This document shows positions 1-8,407 of a stretch of 64,000 bases of DNA, one piece after another (position 1 is the stretch's first letter; every line of letters starts with the position of its first letter). The DNA comes from Brevibacillus laterosporus (GTDB lineage Bacteria; Bacillota; Bacilli; Brevibacillales; Brevibacillaceae): assembly GCA_007833815.1 (NCBI GenBank), contig CP033464.1, forward strand, positions 3,466,001 through 3,530,000, in the 5' to 3' direction. The notes beneath the pieces are model-generated. The model was given only the letters and a program-made list of their open reading frames with translations. It was not told where the DNA came from and did not search any database. The position numbers and the translations under genes were made by a program.

Positions 1-51
1 AACTGAAAATAGTATTACATTCTATAATAAAGCGAATAAAGAAACAGGGTT

Positions 52-120
52 TTAACAACATTGAAAAATAAAAAGTAGATGAGTTACGTCTAATACAATT
101 TTACCTAATAAAAGACTCAT
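52..120 (-). CDS. Possible 22-residue hydrophobic peptide
   Basis: A 22-codon open frame beginning MSLLLGKIVL and ending in two cysteines follows a GGAGT ribosome binding site about 8 nt from the ATG. It has no recognisable family. It may be a small membrane peptide or the first codons of a truncated gene. Only the binding site and the frame support it, so confidence is low. Confidence 0.2.
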   Translation of the reverse strand: MSLLLGKIVLDVTHLLFIFQCC

Positions 121-553
121 TTCATCATACTCCTTTTTTAATTTTTACTTTATTATTTGTGATCTGAAATACGATCAAGAAACAGCAGGGTCATCCAAGG
201 AAGTTCTTATCTGATTTCTTCACGTTGTTGATTATTAGTTACACCATTTGGATCGTATTTGCTTATTTTATGTTCTTCGCTTCTTGTCTTTCTAAGCAGA
301 GTAATAGTCATTCGATCATTGCAAAGAAACCTATAATAAACAAAGTTTTGAAGCCTTCCTAGAAGTCTTCAAGGAATAGGATGCTAGAGAGAATAATGAA
401 TAAGCACGATACAAAGACATGGCGACCCCTATATTGGAATTCGGAAGACGCAAAAACAAAACAACAGAGTCAATTGGAGTTGGCGGATAGATTTCCTTTT
501 TGTGATTATTTACATAATTCCCAACAAACTAAAAATTGAATGGAGTTGTTTTT
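121..553. other. Intergenic stretch, probably decayed
   Basis: I see no convincing gene here. A 47-codon plus-strand frame at 396-539 starts MNKHDTKTWR after a weak AGAGAG. It matches nothing I recognise and is left unassigned. Confidence 0.3.
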
Positions 554-1302
554 ATGAGAAAAATAAAAAAAGCTGTTCTAATTTGAAACTGTGGCTGAAA
601 ATTCTCATGAAAATTGGAAAGATGCAGAACTTGAGGATACATCAGACTTATATGATTTTGATGGGAATCTTACTACGTATTTATTTCCAGTCACAGCCAA
701 CGGTGAAGAGAGTGGCTATGTTATTTATGGAGTAAATGAAGGAAATGACGGTATATTAGAGTCTACAAGAGAGGGGGAGCATCCATATAGTGGAGTCGAT
801 GAAAGTGAACGAATCTATGTTGGTTCCCTAATGCACTATAAAAAAATTGATTCAGGTGAATTTGAGGATTTACATTCAAAACAACTGATACAAGAAGAAG
901 ATTTACAGAGTGAGGGACCGCTTTCCCAAAATGCTATTGTGCAAAGGTTGCTCTAAAGACGCAACAAGTTGGGATGACACATTAGATGGAATAGAGGCAT
1001 ACTGGAATGACAAAGGTTATAAAGACGTTTCGGTAAAAGGGCATACAAGCAGTTCAAGATTTTCTAAACATCAGTCTGCTATGGACGATGAAAGACCAGA
1101 CATTATTTGGTTGGGAGGTCACCCAACATATGGAAATCACGCAGTGACAGGAGTGGGATATGAAGAATATCAAGATGCTGACGATGATCTTAGATATTAT
1201 CGCTCAGTTATTATCCACAATACGTGGAGCAACACACCTAAAGATTGCTGGGTCAAGTGGGATTCATCCACATTCACAGGGGTTATCACTGTTACACCAT
1301 AA
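554..1302 (+). pseudogene. Broken secreted cysteine peptidase (C39/C10-like) relic
   Basis: Three reading-frame pieces in order resemble one secreted papain-fold peptidase. A signal-peptide start (MRKIKKAVLI, from 554) hits a stop. A second frame (from about 591) gives a propeptide-like segment with YLFPVTANGE and GYVIYGVNEG. A third frame (after about 950) gives the C-terminal half, with GNHAVTGVGY carrying the expected catalytic His and IHNTW carrying the Asn. The segment that should hold the catalytic Cys is missing between the last two pieces, so this is a deletion as well as frameshifts. The family call rests on the His/Asn context and is moderately sure; that it is non-functional is clear. 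Confidence 0.6.
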
Positions 1303-1303
1303 G

Positions 1304-1618
1304 CATCTCATCAGTATATGTTGCGCCACTTTACTTTTTACTGGATGTTCAGGAACCACAGAACAAAAACCAGAGCCTACGGGAGCAAAAATCAGCCAAG
1401 AACAAGCAGAAAAAGTTTCTTTAGAAAAATATCAAATGTCGAAAGTGAATAAAGTTGAACTTAGACAGCTCTCAGATCAGGAAATGAAGCTGGTTCCTGA
1501 AGACGCAAAAAATAAAACGCCAATTTACTATGTAGTTTCTGGGGTGAATGAGTCGGGAAAGCAAGTCACTGTATATGTATCTTCCAATGATGAGAGTCAT
1601 TATTATAGTAACGAATAA
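1304..1618 (+). pseudogene. 5'-truncated lipoprotein, PepSY-like
   Basis: The frame encodes the tail of a lipoprotein signal (ISICCATLLFTGC, lipobox LFTGC) followed by about 80 polar residues. These include EQAEKVSLEKY and a YYVVSGVNESGKQVTVYVSS strand pair reminiscent of PepSY/YpeB-type domains. There is no ATG, GTG or TTG in frame near the signal. The only in-frame ATG (1160) lies inside the preceding peptidase relic, so the real 5' end was probably lost when the two genes were joined by a deletion. It is followed by a strong terminator. The PepSY assignment is tentative. Confidence 0.5.
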
Positions 1619-1668
1619 ATGTACCAGCGTTTTTCTGAGTACCAATTATTTCATATGTATAAGCCTTA

Positions 1669-1698
1669 ACGTCCGAATACCCAAAATTCGGACGTTTT
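1669..1698 (+). terminator. Intrinsic terminator
   Basis: A perfect 10-bp inverted repeat (ACGTCCGAAT / ATTCGGACGT) with an 8-nt loop is followed by TTTT, 50 bp past the lipoprotein stop. Confidence 0.8.
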
Positions 1699-1734
1699 GC
1701 TGTAAAAATATGTACTCACTTTGGAATACTTGCT

Positions 1735-2205
1735 ATGGAAATTAATAGTGCATCCATAGAATATTTTGATGATGCAGGTTCAATTGAATACAACGAGGGA
1801 GAGGAAAATAACGTTGATTCTATAGATGCTCAAGACTTGTTTAATACTTGGCACAAAAAGTCTGAAGCAAATGTCTGTCTAAAACCAGAAGTAGTAGAAG
1901 ATTACCATAATAATACTAAGTTAAACGTGACCTATACATTCACCGCAAAGGGAAGCAAGAAAACAGCATACAATACAAACGTTTCCGCTGGATTTTTACA
2001 AGCTTTTCAAGGTTCTATGGGTTACAGTTCTGAAAATGCAGTCGAAAGGGCTTCAGGATTCAGCGTTGTGTTCCACCTAAAACATCAGTGGAACTAAGTC
2101 AAGCTGTTTCTGCTCGTTATATCGAGGGCGTGTGGAAGTGGTGGGGGTGGCAATAAAGATGTCACTGTTACCTATCCGACCTATATTACGTGGTTAACTA
2201 AGTAG
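1735..2205 (+). pseudogene. Frameshifted secreted-type protein of unknown family
   Basis: The main frame (1735-2097, MEINSASIEYFDD...) reads into a plausible beta-rich protein, then shifts twice. A second frame continues with PPKTSVELSQAVSARY, and a third gives GSGGGGNKDVTVTYP ending ITWLTK at 2205. The start is unclear, because the frame is open upstream into the preceding terminator and has no ribosome binding site. The general style (short secreted beta protein) resembles the gene at 38790-39491, but I cannot align them with confidence. No function is assigned. Confidence 0.4.
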
Positions 2206-2212
2206 CGACTAC

Positions 2213-2243
2213 AAGGCTCTCACCTAAATGGAGAGAGCTTTAT
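2213..2243 (+). terminator. Probable intrinsic terminator
   Basis: GGCTCTC and GAGAGAGC arms around a short loop are followed by TTTATT, just past the end of the frameshifted gene and 23 bp before the next gene. Confidence 0.5.
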
Positions 2244-2265
2244 TAATCTGTAGGAGGTTGAAAAA

Positions 2266-2592
2266 ATGAAAAAAATTCTGTTAGTCTTCCTTTTTTTAAT
2301 CGGTACTACATTGGCAGCATGTTCTAGGGATGATAGCTATCAGGAAATCTATTTAGTTAAAAATGAGGGGACATATGAAACATATGTGGGGAAAAATCAT
2401 CAAGATATATTTCTCCTGAATTTAGCACTCAATTACTCACCTTCTCTTCCCTTTGATCAGAGCGAAGTCCTCCGTCAAAAATTAGAGATGTTGTATTACA
2501 AAGAAGGCTCATTTTCAAGTCAAGCAGTATTACAAATGAGTCAGCAACTAGATGAGTACATTGTTACATTTCAAAAAATACAATACAGTTGA
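2266..2592 (+). CDS. Small lipoprotein, unknown function
   Basis: This 108-residue protein has a lipoprotein signal peptide: a hydrophobic stretch LLVFLFLIGTT and a lipobox LAAC with Cys at about residue 19. It should be anchored on the outer face of the membrane. The mature part is polar, with no motif I recognise. The ATG follows TAGGAGGTTGAAAAA, a strong binding site. It stands alone between a terminator and a converging membrane-protein gene. Confidence 0.65.
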   Translation: MKKILLVFLFLIGTTLAACSRDDSYQEIYLVKNEGTYETYVGKNHQDIFLLNLALNYSPSLPFDQSEVLRQKLEMLYYKEGSFSSQAVLQMSQQLDEYIVTFQKIQYS

Positions 2593-2608
2593 TTGCAAAA
2601 TTAGTGTA

Positions 2609-2833
2609 TCAGTCTCTATTGCTCAATTCGTTCCACAAAATATAAAGGAGTCCAAAAGCTATAAAGAAGTAGCCTAAGTAGAGGGGGATACTTCCTACAA
2701 ATACCATTATTTTTTCAAACGGAAATTCTCCCCACTTATCACTTAGGCTATATATAGCTGATGTTAGGAACTGTACCGCTATTAGAAATGCTCCGATGGC
2801 ACAAAAATAAACACCTGCGGCTCTTCTGTTCAT
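2609..2833 (-). CDS. Small membrane protein, two TM segments
   Basis: A 74-residue protein with two hydrophobic segments (about 7-28 and 42-66) separated by a short polar loop (SLSDKWGEFPF). The chosen start MNRRAAG has AAGGAGGGCAGAT directly upstream. An alternative start 8 codons earlier overlaps that binding site and is less likely. It converges with the upstream lipoprotein gene. No family is recognised; the charge pattern suggests a cytoplasmic N-terminus. Confidence 0.6.
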   Translation of the reverse strand: MNRRAAGVYFCAIGAFLIAVQFLTSAIYSLSDKWGEFPFEKIMVFVGSIPLYLGYFFIAFGLLYILWNELSNRD

Positions 2834-2927
2834 ATCTGCCCTCCTTTTTACTAACACCCTAACTTACACACAATTTGCAGTCAATATATTTTTTGCAAAA
2901 AATTACATGGAAGGATTGATCAACTAA

Positions 2928-3159
2928 TGAAAAAAACTCTCTTGTCAGTTCGTGGATAGAATTTGTGCCTATAAAATACAATACATGGGGTACAATGTAT
3001 GACTGGGTATATAAAATAACTGACATTTCTAATGGCACACCAGATAAGTCATTGGATACTGTTGATGAAATTGATTACTACTTTCCACTAGAGACTAGAT
3101 ATGGTGAGGCAGACGGCATCTTTGTATTAAAAGAGAAAAAAGGCGAGTACACTCCTTAA
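2928..3159 (+). pseudogene. Fragment of a small secreted protein
   Basis: An ATG at 2928 opens MKKTLLS, a typical signal-peptide start, but stops after ten codons. A second frame then continues SWIEFVPIKYNTWGT through to EKKGEYTP (stop at 3159). The pieces probably come from one gene with a deletion in the signal-peptide region. No family is recognised. Confidence 0.35.
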
Positions 3160-3272
3160 ACAAAAGTAATTTTTCTGGAATGAGGGCAATGTAATAATTC
3201 CTTTCCTTGGAAATTTCTTTTCGCTACAATAGACCGTCCCCTCAATGGGGCGGCTCATATGTTTGTCTATGA

Positions 3273-3323
3273 TAGTAAGACCGCTAAAGATTCTAAGGAC
3301 TCGATAGCGGCCGTACTATTTTT
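3273..3323 (+). terminator. Probable intrinsic terminator
   Basis: Imperfect 14-bp arms (TAGTAAGACCGCTA / TAGCGGCCGTACTA) are followed by TTTTTATT. Just upstream (about 3233-3252) is a second small GC hairpin, CCGTCCCC/GGGGCGG. The remaining bases of 3160-3418 hold no gene I can support. Confidence 0.5.
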
Positions 3324-3418
3324 ATTGAGTCGTTTCTTGAATCCTTATAATACAAAGAAACGCAACCCTCTTAATTACCTTACAAGATAAACCAATAACC
3401 TGGACTGTCAACACTAAA

Positions 3419-4215
3419 CTAAACAGCTTTTTTAAGGTGTTCAAGTTTATATTGAATGGGGCTCTTGTAGCCAAGGGTCCCATGTATTCTAATAAGATTG
3501 TACCAATGGATATAATCCATTAATTCTAGTTCCAATTCATTTAAACTATCAAAATGACGCCCTTTGACAAATTCGGTCTTAAAAATTTTAAAGGTTGCCT
3601 CTGCGACCGCGTTATCATACGGACATCCTTTTACACTTCGTGATCGTTTGATTTTAAATGTATCTAATGCTACATCAATCAATTTATTTTTGAACTCGTT
3701 TCCTCGATCTGTGTGGAAGAGGTTAATACGTTCTAAATTGCCGGGGATAGAAGATAATGCTCGATAGACTAATTGTGCATCTTTGTTAGGACCAGCACTA
3801 TATCCAATGATTTCTCTATTGAAGAGATCGACAAATAAACATACATAATTCCACTTTTGATCGACCCTTACGTATGTTAAATCACTAACAATAACGGCTT
3901 TTTCTTCATCTTGATCAAATTCTCGATTTAACTCATTATGAATCGTTGATCATTGCATGTTGTCTTATGGTGCTTAAATTGAGCCACCGTATAGGATGAT
4001 ACCAAACCCTGCTCATTCATAATCCTTCCAATACGGCGTCTTGATACAACATAGCCCTGTTTTTTCAACTCTACTTTGATTTTGCGTGTACCATAATTCT
4101 GGCGACTGGAATGGAAGATTTCAATTACTTTGGTAGTAAGATCAAGGATAACGAATATAGGCGTCTGTGAACGATTCGCTTTTTGTTGAATTTGCTGCCA
4201 AGCACGTTGTTGAGA
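3419..4215 (-). pseudogene. IS3-family transposase OrfB, degenerate
   Basis: The minus strand encodes an IS3/IS150-type DDE integrase core. N-terminal part: YGTRKIKVELKKQGY and RRRIGRIMNEQGL, the typical IS3 helical region. Catalytic part: SDLTYVRVD (first Asp), FHTDRGNEF (second Asp) and EATFKIFKTE (Glu). C-terminal part: IHGTLGYKSPIQY. A stop and frame change near 3950 separate the N-terminal part from the catalytic core. The upstream end merges into another transposase fragment and no OrfA is visible. The element is dead, and its terminal repeats could not be placed with confidence. Confidence 0.8.
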
Positions 4216-4265
4216 GATACGGAGAAGCGTTTGCTCACCCCAGTTACTGTGGGTCAGGAAGTAAC

Positions 4266-4463
4266 TTAAGGATCTCGATCCCGATTGTGTCGGCTTTCAC
4301 GATACATATCAGTAAGTGTACCCGTAAAATCTCTACTGAGTATACCGTCTAAATAGTGAAGCATGTGGTTCATGACTGGTTTTGAGAAGTAAGGAGGTAA
4401 TTTCCAATCTCGTAGGATATTGCTCAAATTTTCTTGGTGTGCTACCTTAAACGTATGAGACAT
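4266..4463 (-). pseudogene. N-terminal fragment of a second transposase
   Basis: A clean start (AAAGGAGAATCCAGC then ATG) opens MSHTFKVAHQENLSN and continues about 60 residues to a stop near HNRDRDP, where similarity to the IS3 relic begins. The sequence style (short helical N-terminus ending in RESRHNRDR) is like the opening of IS4/IS701-type DDE transposases. That family call is tentative. It was probably truncated by insertion or deletion involving the adjacent IS3 element. Confidence 0.4.
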
Positions 4464-4768
4464 GCTGGATTCTCCTTTGCGTAGAAGTGGTTGGTGGTAC
4501 TTCTATTTTTATACACAGAGAGAAGATAGCAGTCTTTTTTTATGTTCAATTGTAAATTTATGTTAGTTGTTTTTGGCAACTACAGTTTCTAATTGAAATT
4601 TAACGGTCGTCATATAAATCGCCTCCGAATGAATTTAACAGCAGCTCTGTTTCTATCTCTAGTCTATAGTTGAATACATTTTGTTACCTTGATCTGCATC
4701 AATAGATGAAATTTATGATATGGTTGAGGCTACTATAAAAAATGACATAAAAAAAGGATGAACCTGAA
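4464..4768. other. Gap with gene fragments beside IS debris
   Basis: The minus strand has a strong GGAGGCGATTTAT site followed by a 16-codon frame (4563-4613, MTTVKFQLETVVAKNN), perhaps the first codons of a lost gene. The plus strand has a short C-terminal-looking tail, IDEIYDMVEATIKND, ending at 4760. Neither is a complete gene. Confidence 0.3.
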
Positions 4769-5722
4769 TTGAATAATCTTAGCTCGATCCCTAACTATAT
4801 ATACACGTATGCATGCCGTGAGGATGAACAATCCTTATGCCAATTAGAGTTACGCTCCCTTTTTGGAATGCAACCCCCGGCTAACCTTTTTAAAAGTACA
4901 ATTTCCATAGATCCTAGTCGCAGCCCCTTTATTAAAGAGCGCATTGAATTGCTCTACGAGGGCGACAGCATTGCCGATATATTAGAACAAGTACAACAGA
5001 TCGACATGCTTGAATCGACATTCAAGGTCATTTTTGTTAAAACAAATGATCTGGAAGTCTCAGAAAAAATAGAGTTTCCTGAACGCCGCGCCATTGAGCG
5101 GGAAATGGGACTGCATATTACCGGAGAATCTGACGTCCATCACCCTGATCATGAATTTGGTCTCGTTACCCTCGGAGGTCGGTGGTTCTTTGGTCACTAT
5201 GTAAAGAATAAAGCGGTTTGGCTTCACCACATGAAGAAACCACGCAGTTATTCCATTGCTTTGAGCACACGTGTAGCCAGAGCTGTTGCTAATATTGCCG
5301 TTCCCCATCCGTTAGGCATTACAGCCATAGATCCCTGCTGCGGAATTGGAACCGTACTTGTAGAGGCTCTCTCCATGGGAATCGATATTGTTGGTGGAGA
5401 TATCAATCCCTTTGTCGTTCATGGGGCCCGAGAGAACCTTGCTTATTTTGAACTAGAAGGGGAAATCACCTTAGGGGCCATATCACAAATCTCTTCACAC
5501 TACGATGTAGCTATTATCGATATGCCCTATAATCTATTCTCCACTACTACGCCAGAGGAACAGCTATCGATCCTTCAGCATACACGCCGCATTGCGACCA
5601 AAGCGATCATTATCACAATTGAAACGATTGACGTGATGATCGCAGATGCTGGACTGACGATTACAGATCGCTGTGTAGCCAAGAAGGGAAACTTCACTAG
5701 ACAAATTCTGGTTTGTGCGTGA
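4769..5722 (+). CDS. Class I SAM-dependent methyltransferase, RNA-type (UPF0020/TrmN-like)
   Basis: A 317-residue protein with a C-terminal Rossmann methyltransferase domain. SAM-binding motif I reads DPCCGIGTVLVEA (about residues 190-202), followed by an acidic strand end GGDIN, and the catalytic motif is DMPYN in place of the usual D/N-PP-Y. This pattern is typical of tRNA guanine-N2 methyltransferases of the Trm11/TrmN group. The N-terminal 150 residues would be the RNA-binding part, though I cannot recognise a full THUMP domain. The start is TTG at 4769 with AAAGGATG 8 nt upstream. The gene stands alone in a disturbed region but looks intact. The substrate is inferred from family only. 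Confidence 0.75.
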   Translation: MNNLSSIPNYIYTYACREDEQSLCQLELRSLFGMQPPANLFKSTISIDPSRSPFIKERIELLYEGDSIADILEQVQQIDMLESTFKVIFVKTNDLEVSEKIEFPERRAIEREMGLHITGESDVHHPDHEFGLVTLGGRWFFGHYVKNKAVWLHHMKKPRSYSIALSTRVARAVANIAVPHPLGITAIDPCCGIGTVLVEALSMGIDIVGGDINPFVVHGARENLAYFELEGEITLGAISQISSHYDVAIIDMPYNLFSTTTPEEQLSILQHTRRIATKAIIITIETIDVMIADAGLTITDRCVAKKGNFTRQILVCA

Positions 5723-5967
5723 ATCTAGCGTAATGTTGCCGCAGCGCAAGAAAGCGATCATCACTTACCAAAAAGAGTCACAACGTATACCACGTATCGT
5801 GTTAGACGAGCAGGAAATACAGAGCATATCTGCCGCACACCATAACGGGCATTGTGACGCGTTCACAACACGATTTTTCCCGTCTGGATACAGTTCGTTT
5901 AGGAAAGGAATTCATTTTATCCTCTCACTTCTTCAATTAATAGAAATACCTTCTTCCGAAAAGAAAA

Positions 5968-5999
5968 CAAGAGCACGCTTCATACAATACGTGCTCTTG
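5968..5999 (-). terminator. Intrinsic terminator of the 33-residue peptide gene
   Basis: A perfect 10-bp stem (CAAGAGCACG / CGTGCTCTTG) is followed on the minus strand by TTTTCTTTTC, starting 10 bp past the stop of the small minus-strand gene. Confidence 0.75.
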
Positions 6000-6008
6000 C
6001 CTTAAACA

Positions 6009-6110
6009 TTAAAGTTTTTTACAAGCTGAGGTAATAATTGGATGATGCATCACTTTAAGTTCAGCTACTTTTTCATTGTTGACCGTAATTTTTACTACTT
6101 TTTTCATCAT
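6009..6110 (-). CDS. 33-residue basic peptide, unknown
   Basis: A short frame reading MMKKVVKITVNNEK, then VAELKVMHHPIITSACKKL, with a strong GAGGAGGGTGA binding site at the ATGATG start and an intrinsic terminator immediately after the stop. The peptide is basic, alternates hydrophobic and polar residues in its first half like a beta strand, and has one Cys near the C-terminus. No modification enzyme or transporter gene lies beside it, so a RiPP role cannot be claimed. The gene signals, not homology, support it. Confidence 0.5.
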   Translation of the reverse strand: MMKKVVKITVNNEKVAELKVMHHPIITSACKKL

Positions 6111-7249
6111 TCACCCTCCTCATAACTAGACTTACATGATAGGAGTAAAATCTATCAATATCGTTATTATGATAGATAGTTCTGAAAATTTCAATAATAT
6201 TACAAAAATTTTATATTATACTATTTTTAGTGGGTAAATTACACTATGTAAGATACATCTTCAGCTAATTTCTTGGGTATTTTCACATATAGCTAATGAA
6301 TAAGAACTGAAATATGGGACAATGGAAAGAAAAAAGGAGCGATAGAAGGACAAAATCCTTTCTACTACTCCGGATAAACTTGATTTTGACTTGTTTATTT
6401 TGTCTCGTAATCTATCCTACATGGCCGTTTTGCTCTAATGCTCTACCTGTTTTGCTCACTGTTTACTCACTGCTCACTCATTTTATTACACTGTTACCGA
6501 TGTGAAAGTAAATAAAACTTATAAGGGGAAAGACATCCCTGATTCTATTTCTGTTATTCAAGGGTCATATTGTGGATTCCTCACTGTGATTCGAGCGTGT
6601 AAATCACTAATTCTTCTTACTCGTACTGTAATATTAGCTGGAAGGGTAGTATCACGGAATCCTCTTACCTTAATTTCCGCATTTAAGAATCCTGAATTAA
6701 CTCGAATACTACAAGGGAAATCTCTAACATGTCGAACAAACATAGGACTAGCGAGGAGCTTTCTTGATGGAATAACAGGGGTGGGCAAGATTTTTGTCCT
6801 TGGTAGCTATCATTTTAAATAATTAACACATTGAATCTGACTACATTATGAAAATGTAGATGAAGAATACGAAATTTTTAAAAGCTATGCTAAGGAAGGG
6901 ATCTGGTTTAGGACTAGCCTGATAACGGGTTAAAAATGGGAGCAGACGATTACGTGACAAAACCTTTTAGTCCAATGAAAACGATGGGAGGTAAGGCAGT
7001 CAGGTAACAAAACCAATTGGAATTCTTTTTTGTTGGGAATGATTAAAAAAATAGTTAGGAAAGTCTCCGAATAGAAAGAGATATCCTATACGACAAGATC
7101 GCTTGGCGATGTCTCCTATTATTGGTATCTACTGTGTTTGAACAAACTCAACCTGTAAGGGGGGTGAGAGTGGTTATAGGGGTCCCCATATTCAAGTAAA
7201 TATAATCGCTACTAATAAAATGGTTATATTATGTAATTACAAAAAAGGA
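6111..7249. other. Long non-coding or decayed stretch
   Basis: No intact gene. A minus-strand frame around 6558-6785 reads like part of a beta-rich protein (GFLNAEIKVRGFRDTTLPAN) but has no binding site and an upstream stop, so it is probably a relic. A plus-strand frame over the same bases (6502-6822) also lacks a binding site. Two-component fragments at 6890-7008 are listed separately. Confidence 0.4.
6890..7008 (+). pseudogene. Two-component system relic (kinase G box and receiver tail)
   Basis: Bases 6894-6920 encode RKGSGLGLA, matching the ATP-binding G2 box of histidine kinases. Just after, 6934-7005 encode KMGADDYVTKPFSPMKTM, the classic alpha4-beta5 segment of a response-regulator receiver domain. 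The rest of both genes is gone, so a kinase end and a regulator piece are joined by deletion. Confidence 0.55.
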
Positions 7250-7278
7250 TTGAAATTGCTAATACAGTCGGATATAAT
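7250..7278 (+). promoter_or_regulatory. Sigma-A promoter of the licT operon
   Basis: TTGAAA at 7250-7255 and TATAAT at 7273-7278 are separated by exactly 17 bp, 20 bp upstream of the RAT element. This is the expected position for a LicT-controlled transcript. Confidence 0.8.
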
Positions 7279-7298
7279 CATGGTACATAAATTCAAAT

Positions 7299-7383
7299 GG
7301 ATTGTGACTGTTCGGCAGGCAAAACCTAAATTATTCTGGAATCAGCTTTTAAAATGCTGATTCCATGTAATTTAGGTTTTTTT
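7299..7383 (+). promoter_or_regulatory. RAT antiterminator site with overlapping terminator, first copy
   Basis: The RAT sequence GGATTGTGACTGTTCGGCAG starts at 7299. Its last bases overlap the left arm of a terminator (AAACCTAAATTA at 7322-7333; TAATTTAGGTTT at 7368-7379, then T run). Binding of active LicT dimer to RAT would block terminator formation and let transcription enter licT. Confidence 0.85.
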
Positions 7384-7441
7384 ATAACCAAAATCTACTG
7401 CATAGTAATCAATATTTAGAATCCCAATAAGGTGATGATAT

Positions 7442-8302
7442 ATGCTCATAAAAAAAGTTTTTAACAACAATGTGGCTTTCGTACACCGAGATGTAACAGA
7501 AATGATTGTAATGGGTAAAGGGATTGCTTTCCAAAAAAAAGTTGGTGAATATATCGATGAAGCTATAATAGATAAAATATTTGTGTTAGAAAATGAAAAT
7601 CAAACATCAAATAAATTATTACAATTAATCAATGAAATCCCAACTGAACATTTCGAACTTACTGCTCAGATTGTTCAATATGTGAAAACACAAATTACCA
7701 ACCCAATAAGTGATAATATTTATCTTACCTTAACAGATCATATTAGTTTCACAATTAATCGGGTTCAAAAGGGACAGGTTATTAAAAACCCTTTATTTTG
7801 GGAAATCAAAAAGTTTTATCAAATGGAGTATGAGCTTGGCTTAACAGCTCTTACAATGGTTAAAGATCATACTGGATTTGAACTACCAGAAGAAGAAGCA
7901 GGTTCTATTGCCTTACATTTGATTAATGCACAACAAGATAATAAAGCAATGGAAGAAACCATAAGGGTTACAAAAGTAGTAAGTGATATTCTAAACATTG
8001 TCAAATATCATTTTGGGATAGCATTAAATGAAAACTCGATAAACTATAATCGATTTGTTACACATTTAAGATATTTTGCCTATCGTCTCTCTCGTAATGA
8101 GCAACTGGTAGACGAAGATCATTTGTTATTTGAACAAGTTAAGGCAAATTATCCTGAAGCATTCCGCTGTACAGAGAAGGTAATAACGTATTTACAATCA
8201 AACTATAATAAACAACTTACGAAAGATGATATTATTTATTTTATTATTCATATCCATCGTGTTACTACAAGGGAACTAGATAATCAATCTACAGGATTGT
8301 GA
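7442..8302 (+). CDS. licT: BglG/LicT-family transcriptional antiterminator
   Basis: A 286-residue protein, normal family length. Residues 1-55 form the CAT RNA-binding domain (MLIKKVFNNNVAFV, then GKGIAFQKK), followed by two PTS regulation domains. The regulatory histidines are all present: His100 (LTDHISF) and His159 (IALHLIN) in PRD1, His208 (THLRYF) and His270/272 (IHIHRV) in PRD2. PRD1 histidines are phosphorylated by the cognate EII when no substrate is available (off). PRD2 histidines are phosphorylated by HPr (on, catabolite control). The ATG has AAGGTGATGATAT upstream. The stop codon is embedded in the second RAT site, linking it to the PTS gene downstream. Confidence 0.92.
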   Translation: MLIKKVFNNNVAFVHRDVTEMIVMGKGIAFQKKVGEYIDEAIIDKIFVLENENQTSNKLLQLINEIPTEHFELTAQIVQYVKTQITNPISDNIYLTLTDHISFTINRVQKGQVIKNPLFWEIKKFYQMEYELGLTALTMVKDHTGFELPEEEAGSIALHLINAQQDNKAMEETIRVTKVVSDILNIVKYHFGIALNENSINYNRFVTHLRYFAYRLSRNEQLVDEDHLLFEQVKANYPEAFRCTEKVITYLQSNYNKQLTKDDIIYFIIHIHRVTTRELDNQSTGL

Positions 8303-8370
8303 CTGTTCGCAGGCAAAACCTGAGTTGAAGCTTATGTATATATACATAGTTTCAATTTCAGGTTTTTCTT
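8294..8370 (+). promoter_or_regulatory. RAT antiterminator site with overlapping terminator, second copy
   Basis: GGATTGTGACTGTTCGCAGG begins at 8294 and contains the licT stop codon. It overlaps a terminator with AAACCTGA and TCAGGTTT arms, then TTTCTTTAT. It is nearly identical to the first RAT, so the same regulator should control read-through into the PTS gene. Confidence 0.85.
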
Positions 8371-8407
8371 TATATATATGTGATTTTTTCATAAAGGAGT
8401 GTACAGA

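Noticed and set aside
5715..6005. 96-codon plus-strand frame after the methyltransferase
   Set aside because: No ribosome binding site, no family resemblance, and its end runs through the terminator of the minus-strand peptide gene.
6502..6822. 106-codon plus-strand frame
   Set aside because: No binding site; the opposite strand reads more protein-like over the same bases. Both are probably relic DNA.
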